From contig CAMDBU010000044.1 of NCBI GenBank assembly GCA_945889495.1, positions 1-38,642 on the forward strand: a stretch of DNA of 38,642 nt, in the 5' to 3' direction. Under the pieces are notes generated by a model that saw only the letters and a program-made list of their open reading frames with translations, did no database searches and was not told the origin of the DNA. Shown here one piece after another: positions 24,045-30,785 of this stretch (positions within the stretch are counted from its first letter, which is position 1; the number at the start of each line of letters is the position of its first letter). Both the position numbers and the translations under genes were made by a program. The DNA is from Syntrophobacter sp. SbD2. Its GTDB lineage: Bacteria > Desulfobacterota > Binatia > UBA9968.

Positions 24045-24777
24045 GTGCGCCCATGAGGGTGCTGCATCAGCACGGTGAAAGACCGTGTCGGAGTAAGCCA
24101 CAACTCCGAAGCCGAAGGTAACTGCGTCGTCGCGAGGCGGGGTGGAGAGCAACCGGAGGCGAACAGTCGGTCCGTAGGATAACGAACTCGATTCGGCGGG
24201 AAACTGCGACGAGCCTGCTCATACATGGCGAAGTCCGAAACTCGCGGGTCACGCTGGCGTGGTGGTAAGCGATGACTCGGCAGTCCACGTGGTTGGAGAC
24301 GGAACGACAAGAAGGTGTGGCGCAGTAAGTGGGGAGACCTGCGCCGTAGGTGAGCGGTGTAGGAGTCAGAGCCTTCATGGTACCGCAGCGGTGAGGAGCC
24401 GCGAGAAGCGCTGAAAGCAAAGCAGCGCCGAGGGACGGGAGGTAGGAAGGTGGATGGGAGAGAGTCAAAGCGGAGCAGAGCGAGGAGCCAGCGTCGATAG
24501 TGCCCGCAAGGGCTAAACAAGACGCAGAGACCCAGGGGCCAAACGGGCCGTGAGTTAAAGCCCCGCAGTGAAAGGAACCCATGTTGGCGGCGCTGGGTAA
24601 CGGCGTCCAAAGAGACGAGACTCTTTTTCGCTGTGCACGGATTGTTCACCAAGATTGCAATCTGTGGACTGGCGAGCCAATCCCGATGAGGAAACCACCG
24701 ACTGGAGAGCCGTGTGCGGGAAAACCGCACGCACGGTTCGGAGGGAGGGGACGGCGAAAGCCGTTTCCTACCCCTAT
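24045..24777 (+). mobile_element. Group II intron without an intron-encoded protein
   Basis: It begins with GTGCG (24045-24049) and ends with AT (24776-24777), the group II boundaries. Domain V (24707-24739) and a domain VI hairpin with a bulged A eight bases from the 3' end (24741-24777) are both clear. The upstream 650 bases are rich in short helices and GAA-type loops expected of domains I-III. At 733 nt it is close to ribozyme size; no reverse transcriptase/maturase reading frame fits in domain IV, so mobility or efficient splicing would need a protein made elsewhere. A long reading frame on the opposite strand (23906-24817) is a known kind of false gene over such RNA. It is in the same orientation as the M24 gene upstream. 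Domain V has the AGC triad, unlike class C introns. Subclass not assigned. Confidence 0.85.
24707..24739 (+). ncRNA. Group II intron domain V
   Basis: GAGCCGT pairs with ACGGTTC at the base, then GTGCGG pairs with CCGCAC, with a two-base GC bulge on the 3' side and a GAAAA loop. This is the catalytic domain V layout, with the AGC triad at 24708-24710. Confidence 0.85.
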
Positions 24778-24813
24778 CTGAAACTTCGCGCCGCGGCAAT
24801 TCCGACAAACGTG

Positions 24814-26256
24814 TCATCGCTTTATGCCAATCATCTCTTTCAACAGCGCGGGATACTTCCGGTCCAATTCCGCTTTCAGCGTATCGGTCACCGCGTTCAC
24901 CGGCGGGAATTTATCTTTCCATTCGTAGGGCCGGGTGGCGTCGATGATGGCGCGGGAGTTGAAACCTTTGCGTTCGCGCGGGATCGCCGGGTCGAGCGGG
25001 CCGCTCCAGCAGCGCCGCAGGATGTCGATGTTCTCGGGCTCCGAGCGCGTGCCGATGGCCCAGATGACATCGTTGGGATTGTAGATATCGACATCGTCGT
25101 CGACCACGACAACATAGCGGCCGAGATAGGCGCCGGGGCGGCATTGGCTGGCGATCAGCGCCGCTTGTTTGGCGTGGCCGGGATAGCGCTGCTTGATTTT
25201 CAAGATCGAAAAAAATCGGTAGGCGGCGGGGTGGAGCCAGACGCCTTGGACATCGGGAACGCCGGCGTCCTCCAGCGCATTCCAGATCAGCGCCGAGCGC
25301 TGGATCGAGCGGTGAAAGCCTTGTCCCGCCGACGGCCGCAGCGGCGGTTCGCCGCACAGGATCGGATTGTTGCGATGATAGAGCGCTTTGATGCGCACCA
25401 CCGGCTCGGGCCGCGTCGCGCTGGCGTAGTAGCCGGGCCATTCGCCGAACGGCCCTTCGGGGAGATCGTCGCCGGGGATCATTTCGCCCTCGATGGCGAT
25501 CTCTGAGTAGGCCGGGATCGGCAGGCCGGTGAGCGGTCCGCGCACCAGTTGCACCGGCTCGCCGATGACGCCGCCGGCGTAGTCGAACTCGCTCATCTTG
25601 TTGGGCACGTCGGTGCAGCCGGCCAAAAACAAAATCGGATGATGGCCGAAGGACATCACCACCGGACAGGGTTTGCCGGCGTCGAAATATTTCTGCCGCT
25701 GGACGCGGCCATGCTTGCCCGGTGAGATGTAGAGCGCGACGGCGTCCTTGCCTTGGAGCATGACGCGATAAGTCCCGGCGTTGATCCAATGCTCTTCGGG
25801 ATCTTCGGTGATGACTAGATCGTCGGTGCCGATATAGCGGCCGCCGTCTTCCTCATGCCAACGCGGGATCGGGAAGGCTTCGAGGTCGATGTTTTTATCG
25901 ACACGGTTCTCGAAGATCGGCGCGTCCTTGACGAACTCGGCGGGTACCGGAGCGAAGTTGCGGATCTTCTTGCGCCAGGCCTGAATGAAATCGGTTAAGG
26001 GCAAATTGGGATCGGTGCCCATGGCGATGGCCAAGCGCGGCAGGGTGTCGATCTGGCTGCACAGAATCTCCATGTCCTGGCGCGCGCCGGGAATCTTTTC
26101 GAACAGCATGGCCGGCGGATGGGCGCTGCGTTCGAGGATCATCTCGACCAAACCGCCCAAATCTTTGTCCCAGGGTATGTCAGCGATGCGGCGCAGCTCG
26201 CCGATCTTGTCGACTTCGTTTAAAAACGCGCGCAGGTCGTGGTTGGATGGGGTCAT
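24814..26256 (-). CDS. UbiD-family decarboxylase (copy 1)
   Basis: 480 aa, cytoplasmic. UbiD enzymes use prenylated FMN to (de)carboxylate aromatic or alpha,beta-unsaturated acids. Landmarks: 'RWHEEDGGRYIGTDDLVITE' at about 150-170, 'AGTYRVMLQGKDAVALYISP', 'VMSFGHHPILFLAG', and the active-site stretch 'EIAIEGEMIPGDDLPEGPFG' followed by EWPGYY, with the conserved acidic residues intact. 'VVVVDDDVDIYNPNDVIWAI' near the C-terminus is also typical. AAGGA lies about ten bases before the ATG. It is the last gene of the minus-strand cluster that starts at 31516, downstream of a PqqC/TENA-like gene. The stop is 36 bases from the intron. No UbiX (prFMN synthase) is in the window. Confidence 0.92.
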   Translation of the reverse strand: MTPSNHDLRAFLNEVDKIGELRRIADIPWDKDLGGLVEMILERSAHPPAMLFEKIPGARQDMEILCSQIDTLPRLAIAMGTDPNLPLTDFIQAWRKKIRNFAPVPAEFVKDAPIFENRVDKNIDLEAFPIPRWHEEDGGRYIGTDDLVITEDPEEHWINAGTYRVMLQGKDAVALYISPGKHGRVQRQKYFDAGKPCPVVMSFGHHPILFLAGCTDVPNKMSEFDYAGGVIGEPVQLVRGPLTGLPIPAYSEIAIEGEMIPGDDLPEGPFGEWPGYYASATRPEPVVRIKALYHRNNPILCGEPPLRPSAGQGFHRSIQRSALIWNALEDAGVPDVQGVWLHPAAYRFFSILKIKQRYPGHAKQAALIASQCRPGAYLGRYVVVVDDDVDIYNPNDVIWAIGTRSEPENIDILRRCWSGPLDPAIPRERKGFNSRAIIDATRPYEWKDKFPPVNAVTDTLKAELDRKYPALLKEMIGIKR

Positions 26257-26287
26257 CTCGGGTTGTCCTTCGAAGTGTTTTTGTTTG

Positions 26288-26346
26288 GCGTCTAGGGTCT
26301 AGCGTCTCGGGTTAACGCCAGACGCTAAACGCGGGACGCTAGACGA
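26288..26346. repeat. Inverted repeat built from the word GTCTAGCGTCTCG
   Basis: GGCGTCTAGGGTCTAGCGTC (26288 onward) is complementary to the segment ending GACGCTAGACG (26346), with a GTTAAC centre. A second copy lies at 27143-27210. The two copies flank the PqqC-like gene at 26350-27123. Confidence 0.75.
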
Positions 26347-26349
26347 TCT

Positions 26350-27123
26350 TTAAGTGGCCAGCTCCACCGCCGCGCGGTGCATGACGCCGTAGAGGTCGAC
26401 GGCGGCCAGAGCGCAGTATTCCAAGTTATAGCCTTCGCGGCAGTCGGCGTAGCCGTCTTCTAAAATGCGCTGCATGACCATTTTATTAAACGTGCCATGG
26501 CCCATGATGCCGTCTTCATGCTCTTTCAAGTCGGCTTCTTCGTGGGTCTTAAAATAGACCGCTTGCGGTTTGGTAAAGCCGTATTTCTGCGTCAGTGTGC
26601 GACCCCACATGGCCGACCAGTGGCCGATGGGTTCTTCCGTCAGCATGGAGAACCACCACTCGGCGACCGTTCCCTCCCACATCAGCTGCCGTTTGAAATC
26701 TAATATCGCCCGGCACTCGGGCAGCATCGGCGTGCGCAGGATTTCATCTTTGCTGAGGCCGAAGGCTTCGGCGGTCTGGAGCATGACCAACACATGGCCG
26801 GGCGGTTTGGGATGAATGAATTCGTCGGCGATTTTCACGCCGAGCGGCGCCATGAGATCGTCGTGGCGTTTAAAAAAGCCGATATGCTTGTGATAGGAGA
26901 CCGACACCAGGGTGTTGATCTCGACGGTGAAGTTGCCCCAGTTTTTGAAAAATAATTTCACCGCCGACATGGGCAGCTTGCCGTCGAGAAACGGCTTCAT
27001 GAACGGGCCGTCGGTGACGCGCTCCTTCCAACGCTGGATGACTTTCTTATTGAGCGCGGCGATGTAGGCTTTAGCATCGTCAGGGCTCATCTTGACGCCG
27101 AGTTGGGGGATGATCTGGCTCAT
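26350..27123 (-). CDS. PqqC/TENA-like heme-oxygenase-fold protein, possible di-iron oxidase (copy 1)
   Basis: 257 aa, all-helical, no signal peptide. It looks like the iron-containing redox branch of the TENA/THI-4/PqqC superfamily. Residues conserved with the paralogue at 30773-31516 include 'KNWG' (60-63), D100-E101 and H104/H110 in 'DEFIHPKPPGH', E155 in 'AEWWFS', and H194-x3-D198-x3-H202 in 'THEEADLKEH'. Such Glu/His/Asp sets bind iron in heme-oxygenase-like oxidases (CADD, UndA relatives), so an O2-dependent oxidation is plausible. It sits 93 bases upstream of UbiD copy 1 in the same transcript direction, suggesting that the two act on one substrate. No good ribosome site is visible. Substrate unknown; the metal role is inferred. 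Confidence 0.8.
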   Translation of the reverse strand: MSQIIPQLGVKMSPDDAKAYIAALNKKVIQRWKERVTDGPFMKPFLDGKLPMSAVKLFFKNWGNFTVEINTLVSVSYHKHIGFFKRHDDLMAPLGVKIADEFIHPKPPGHVLVMLQTAEAFGLSKDEILRTPMLPECRAILDFKRQLMWEGTVAEWWFSMLTEEPIGHWSAMWGRTLTQKYGFTKPQAVYFKTHEEADLKEHEDGIMGHGTFNKMVMQRILEDGYADCREGYNLEYCALAAVDLYGVMHRAAVELAT

Positions 27124-27142
27124 AAATCGATTTGAACGTTGA

Positions 27143-27210
27143 GGGTCTGGCGTCTCGGGTCTAGCGTTTCCGGATTAACCCCAGACGCCAGACGCTAGAC
27201 GCTGGACCCA
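27143..27210. repeat. Inverted repeat, second copy of the GTCTAGCGTCTCG family
   Basis: GGGTCTGGCGTCTCGGGTCT (27143 onward) pairs with the segment ending AGACGCTGGACCC, around a GATTAACCCC centre. It is related to 26288-26346 but not identical. Confidence 0.75.
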
Positions 27211-27214
27211 ATGA

Positions 27215-28126
27215 TTAGGTTCTATACAGATTATCGATAAAACCGCTGTCGTCGATTCTCCGCAGATGGTGAAAATCCCACAGCGCCATGGGGTCGCATT
27301 TCTCGGCGTCTTTGTTTTGCTCGACGGCGATTTCGTAGACGTTGGAGATCGCCGGGATGGTCGCGTAGGGTTTGGCTTGCAGGATCATTTTCAAATCGTC
27401 GTAAAGGTGCGTCGCCATCTCGTCGTCGAGTTGGCCTTCGGCGGTATACTTTTCTTTAATGATCTTGATGCACTCGGCGCGGTGAGTCTTGAAGTAGGCG
27501 ATGCCTTCGCAGATGCCGCGCAGCATCTTGTCGACGATGTCGGGATGTTTTTCGACGAAGGCCAGGCCGCTCGACACCGTGGTGAACCAGACCATCGGCA
27601 GGTAGGCGACGTCGATGACTTTTAACCCGGCGCGCTTGGACTGAATGTCCGCCGGCGGGGTGACGAAGGCGGCGTCGGCTTCACCGTCGCGCACCGCTTC
27701 CCAATGAAACTTGCTGCCTTTGGTTTTCTCCACATGGCACTCGTTGAGCAGGCCGGCCTGCTTGATGAACAGCCAGGTGTTGAGCCCCGGATGGTTGCCC
27801 TTGGTGGCGACATGTTTGCCCTTCAAGTCGCTAAGTTTGTTGATACCCGAGTCGGCGCGCACGACCATCCGGTGATTGAGCAGGCTGACGGTCTGGCCGA
27901 GATAGACCCACTTGTCGCCTTTGGGGCGGCGGATATAGGGCGACAGATGATTGCCGCCGACGAATTCGACCGAGCCGTTGGCGACGTTGGCGTGGGAGTC
28001 GGCCGAGGTGATCTCGTAATCGTAATTCACTTCCAACCCATGCTTGGCCCAGGCGCCCGACTCATGCACGACATGCAGGAAAGGCAGATGGCTGTCCGAA
28101 CGGTAGGGGAAATTTACTTTGTCCAT
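27215..28126 (-). CDS. Solute-binding-protein-fold (NMT1-like) protein without signal peptide
   Basis: 303 aa. It starts directly with the fold's first strand ('MDKVNFPYRSDSHLPFLHVV') behind a strong GGAGG eight bases upstream, so no export signal exists and the product should be cytoplasmic. Landmarks: 'SGINKLSDLKGKHVATKGNH' (hinge strand), 'AVRDGEADAAFVTPPADIQ', and a C-terminal 'RRIDDSGFIDNLYRT' that matches the LDDSGFID tail of the secreted array at 3912-11618. Cytoplasmic members of this superfamily can be enzymes, such as 4,5-dihydroxyphthalate decarboxylase or the THI5/NMT1 pyrimidine synthase, so an enzymatic role beside UbiD and PqqC-like genes is a fair hypothesis. It is 91 bases upstream of the PqqC-like gene in the same direction. 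Substrate unknown. Confidence 0.85.
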   Translation of the reverse strand: MDKVNFPYRSDSHLPFLHVVHESGAWAKHGLEVNYDYEITSADSHANVANGSVEFVGGNHLSPYIRRPKGDKWVYLGQTVSLLNHRMVVRADSGINKLSDLKGKHVATKGNHPGLNTWLFIKQAGLLNECHVEKTKGSKFHWEAVRDGEADAAFVTPPADIQSKRAGLKVIDVAYLPMVWFTTVSSGLAFVEKHPDIVDKMLRGICEGIAYFKTHRAECIKIIKEKYTAEGQLDDEMATHLYDDLKMILQAKPYATIPAISNVYEIAVEQNKDAEKCDPMALWDFHHLRRIDDSGFIDNLYRT

Positions 28127-28225
28127 GCTGTGATCCTCCGGAAAAGTTTTCGTTGGTGTGAAACGCTGGGCGCAACCTACAAGGAAAGTGTTGGGGCTTC
28201 AAGCCCAATTTAGCGGCGCCATGGG

Positions 28226-29245
28226 CTAGCGCAGGACGCCTTCTTTGCGCAGTTCCTGCTGGGCTTCTAACAGCAAACGATTGTCGAAGATGGTCGACTG
28301 CGGCGCGGTGAATTTCACTTTCGCCAGCTCCGCTTCCAACTGGATCGACGCGCGCATGGCGCCTTCGGTCAGGGTGCCGTCGGCGCTGAAAATCGCGCCG
28401 AGATTTTTATACAAATTCTCCGCGGTGGCGCCGTCGACGCTCATCCACTCGCCGATCAGTTTGGCGGTCTCGTCTTTTTGCGTGCGGATGAAGCGCTGGC
28501 TTTCGATGAACGCTTTGATCATGCGCTTGACCTGTTCGGGGGCTTTTTGCAATTTTTGCTCGCTGACATCCAGGCCGGAGATCGGAATATCGACTTGATC
28601 TTTGTCCCAGAGCAAAACCTTATAGCCCATCGCGGTACCGAGGGAATCCAGTGGCGGGCCATGGGAGGCGGCGTCGATGCGGCCGGCTTGCATGGCGGCC
28701 AATTGGCTGCGCACGTCGCCGGCCGGCAGGATCTTCACGTCCTTGGTCGGGTCGATGCGGAACTGATTTAAGATCGTCAGCAAACTCAAATGGATCGTGC
28801 TGCCGGCCGAGCTGACGCCGATGGTTTTGCCTTTTAAATCGTTAAGCGATTTGACCTCGGGCTTGGTCAGGACCATGAAGATAACTTTTTCCGCGCCCAT
28901 CATGACCAGCTTCACCGGGATGCCGCGCAGCGCCGCCGATACTGCCGGCTGAAAGCCGTTGTAATAATCGAGATCGCCGCTGAGTAGCGCCGGTACGGCG
29001 ACTGACGAGCGCAGAAGGACGATCTCCGGGCGGAAGCCGTATTTCGCATAAAAGCCTCTTTTCTCGGCGACGAACAGCGGCAGCGAGCCGAAGCCGCGGC
29101 TGGAAACGCCGATGCGGACGCGCTCCTGGGCGTGGGCGATGCTGGCGCTGGCCGCGATCGATAGCAACAAGAGCGCAACCGCGGTGGGGCTCGACCGACC
29201 TTTCGGTCGGATCAGTCGTATCGGACGGATCGCGGGCAGCTTCAC
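28226..29245 (-). CDS. NMT1/SsuA-like solute-binding protein in the UbiD cluster
   Basis: 339 aa from a GTG at 29245 that overlaps the UbiD copy 2 stop (GTGA), a coupling arrangement; an in-frame GTG at 29269 lies inside UbiD and is less likely. The signal peptide has a long basic n-region 'IRPIRLIRPKGRSS', encoded by a GGTCGGATCAGTCGTATCGG-type repeat (29191-29232), then a hydrophobic core ending 'IAHAQ'. The mature domain has 'RVRIGVSSRGFGSLPLFVAE', 'VKSLNDLKGKTIGVSSAGST' and 'MQAGRIDAASHGPPLDS'. It lacks the SGFID tail of the array and so belongs to another branch. It is exported, and is probably the uptake or sensing protein for the substrate of the UbiD module; no permease is present. 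Confidence 0.87.
   Translation of the reverse strand: MKLPAIRPIRLIRPKGRSSPTAVALLLLSIAASASIAHAQERVRIGVSSRGFGSLPLFVAEKRGFYAKYGFRPEIVLLRSSVAVPALLSGDLDYYNGFQPAVSAALRGIPVKLVMMGAEKVIFMVLTKPEVKSLNDLKGKTIGVSSAGSTIHLSLLTILNQFRIDPTKDVKILPAGDVRSQLAAMQAGRIDAASHGPPLDSLGTAMGYKVLLWDKDQVDIPISGLDVSEQKLQKAPEQVKRMIKAFIESQRFIRTQKDETAKLIGEWMSVDGATAENLYKNLGAIFSADGTLTEGAMRASIQLEAELAKVKFTAPQSTIFDNRLLLEAQQELRKEGVLR
29191..29232. repeat. CGGTCGGATC-type repeat inside a signal-peptide region
   Basis: CCGACC-TTTC-GGTCGG (29195-29210) forms a hairpin, and ATCAGTCG/TATCGGACGGATCG words follow. The segment encodes the basic n-region of the binding protein at 28226-29245. Confidence 0.5.
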
Positions 29246-30663
29246 TTGAGTCCCAACTTGGGCGCCCACTTTTCCCAGACCTCCTCGCGTTTGTCGGCGC
29301 TGAACTTATTAGCGATGGCGAACTTGTCGCGCCAGTGAAACGGTTTGGTGGCGTCGATGAGCATTCGGCCCATGGTGAAGTCGCCGCGTTCGCGTTTTTC
29401 CGGCGCCAGGCGCGGGTCCAAGTCGGAGGTCCAGGATTTCAAAATCTGCACCGACTCGGCGGGATCGACGCGGGTGCACATGGCCCAAATCACTTGCTTC
29501 AAATCCACCGGATCGATGTCGTCGTCCACCGCGATGTAGTAGCGGTACATGCTGGCGCCGGTCATCATGCCGGCGACCGCGGTGAGCGCTTGCAGCGCTT
29601 GGCCGGCGAAGCGCTGCTTGAGGGCGACCACGACCATCAGCGTGTGACAATGGCACCACACGCCTTGCACGTCCGACACGCCGGACTGTTCCAAATGATC
29701 CCAGATGCGCGCGGCGAATAGCGGAATGCCGTAGCGTTCGGTGATCGGCAGGAGCGGCGGGTTGCCGAGTAGGATCGGATCGTCGCGGTGTAAAATTCTT
29801 TTCACCCGGACGACGCACTCTTCGCCGCTGTGGGTGTAATAGCCGGGCCACTCGCCGAAGGGACCTTCGCTGTGGCTTTCTTCTTCCGGCGGCGGCATCT
29901 CGCCTTCGACGACGATCTCCGCGGTGGCCGGCACCGGCAGGCCGGTGTAGGGCGCGCGGATTACTTCCAACGGCGCACCGCGGAGCGCGCCGGCGTATTC
30001 GTATTCGCTGACGCCGGCTTTTGCCGCTGACGGCGCGGCCATCCATGTCGCCGGTTCGCAGCCGAGCACGATGGCGACTGGGCAAGGTTTGCCCATTTGC
30101 CAATATTTGCGGGCGATCTGCTTGCCATGCTTTTGCTCGATGATCCAGAGCGTCAAACGGTCCTTGCCGACCACGCAGGAACGATAAGTGCCGACGTTGA
30201 CCCAGCCGCTGTCGGGATCCTTGATCACCACCATGTCGCCGGTGCCGATGTAGCGGCCGCCGTCATGCTCATGCCATTTGGGCGTCGGGAAGATTTCTAA
30301 ATTGACTTTGTCGCCTTCAAGAACGTTTTCGAGCACCGGTCCGGTGGCAACTTCGATGGGCGCGAAGGCTTTCAAATCGCGAATCTTGTTGCGCCAGGTG
30401 CGCAAGATTTCCAACTTCGGTACATCGGTGGGCAGGCTCAGCGCCAGAGCGAAACGGCGTGCGCTGGCGAGCACATTGGCGGCGATGCGAAAACCTTTGG
30501 GGTAGCCGGGGATGTTGTCGAAGAGCAAAAGCGGCCCTTCCTGCTCGGCCATGAGCTCGGTCAAGCAGCCGATCTCAAGATCCCAATGGGCGCCGTCGAT
30601 GTGTTGCAACTCGCCGATCTTACCGGCGCCGTCAATGAAAGTTCTTAAGTCAGAAAAAGCCAT
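29242..30663 (-). CDS. UbiD-family decarboxylase (copy 2)
   Basis: 473 aa from the ATG at 30663, preceded by GAGGAGC; an in-frame start nine codons upstream lacks a ribosome site. Landmarks parallel copy 1: 'KWHEHDGGRYIGTGDMVVIK', 'VGTYRSCVVGKDRLTLWIIE', and the active-site stretch 'EIVVEGEMPPPEEESHSEGP' followed by FGEWPGYY, with a slightly longer acidic loop. 'YYIAVDDDIDPVDLKQVIWA' lies near the C-terminus. Copies 1 and 2 clearly share a sub-branch but differ in loop lengths, so different substrates or a hetero-oligomer are both possible. It follows the PqqC-like copy 2 gene and overlaps the next binding-protein gene by four bases. It needs prenylated FMN from elsewhere. Confidence 0.92.
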   Translation of the reverse strand: MAFSDLRTFIDGAGKIGELQHIDGAHWDLEIGCLTELMAEQEGPLLLFDNIPGYPKGFRIAANVLASARRFALALSLPTDVPKLEILRTWRNKIRDLKAFAPIEVATGPVLENVLEGDKVNLEIFPTPKWHEHDGGRYIGTGDMVVIKDPDSGWVNVGTYRSCVVGKDRLTLWIIEQKHGKQIARKYWQMGKPCPVAIVLGCEPATWMAAPSAAKAGVSEYEYAGALRGAPLEVIRAPYTGLPVPATAEIVVEGEMPPPEEESHSEGPFGEWPGYYTHSGEECVVRVKRILHRDDPILLGNPPLLPITERYGIPLFAARIWDHLEQSGVSDVQGVWCHCHTLMVVVALKQRFAGQALQALTAVAGMMTGASMYRYYIAVDDDIDPVDLKQVIWAMCTRVDPAESVQILKSWTSDLDPRLAPEKRERGDFTMGRMLIDATKPFHWRDKFAIANKFSADKREEVWEKWAPKLGLK

Positions 30664-30683
30664 TGCTCCTCGCTTCGCTCGGA

Positions 30684-30748
30684 ATTTCAAATCTCAAATT
30701 TCATATCTCAAACTCCGATTTGGAATCTGAAATCTGAAATTTGAGATT
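30684..30748. repeat. Inverted repeat built from the word AAATCTCAAATTTC
   Basis: TTCAAATCTCAAATTTCATA (30684 onward) is complementary to the segment ending GAAATCTGAAATTTGAGATT (30748). It is the fifth short-word dyad family in the window and lies between PqqC-like copy 2 and UbiD copy 2. Confidence 0.7.
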
Positions 30749-30785
30749 CGCGACCCATTAGCCACGTAGCGGCTAATGGGTCGCG
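30749..30785 (-). terminator. Perfect 15-bp hairpin straddling a stop codon
   Basis: CGCGACCCATTAGCC (30749-30763) and GGCTAATGGGTCGCG (30771-30785) are exact reverse complements with a 7-base loop. The right arm contains the last codons and the TAG stop of the gene at 30773-31516. No T run follows, so it may attenuate or stabilise the mRNA rather than terminate it. Confidence 0.4.

Noticed and set aside
24581-24781. 66-codon plus-strand frame ending over intron domains V and VI
   Set aside because: The predicted residues are the direct translation of the ribozyme 3' end, not a protein domain; no trace of a reverse transcriptase was found.
23906-24817. 303-codon open frame on the minus strand
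   Set aside because: It is antisense to the group II intron and palindromic repeat; the sequence is Arg/Ser/Pro-rich with no ribosome site. Such frames are artefacts of structured RNA.
26288-27210. Direct repeats that could suggest a CRISPR array
   Set aside because: Only two unequal dyad copies separated by a full gene; no regular spacers and no cas genes in the window.
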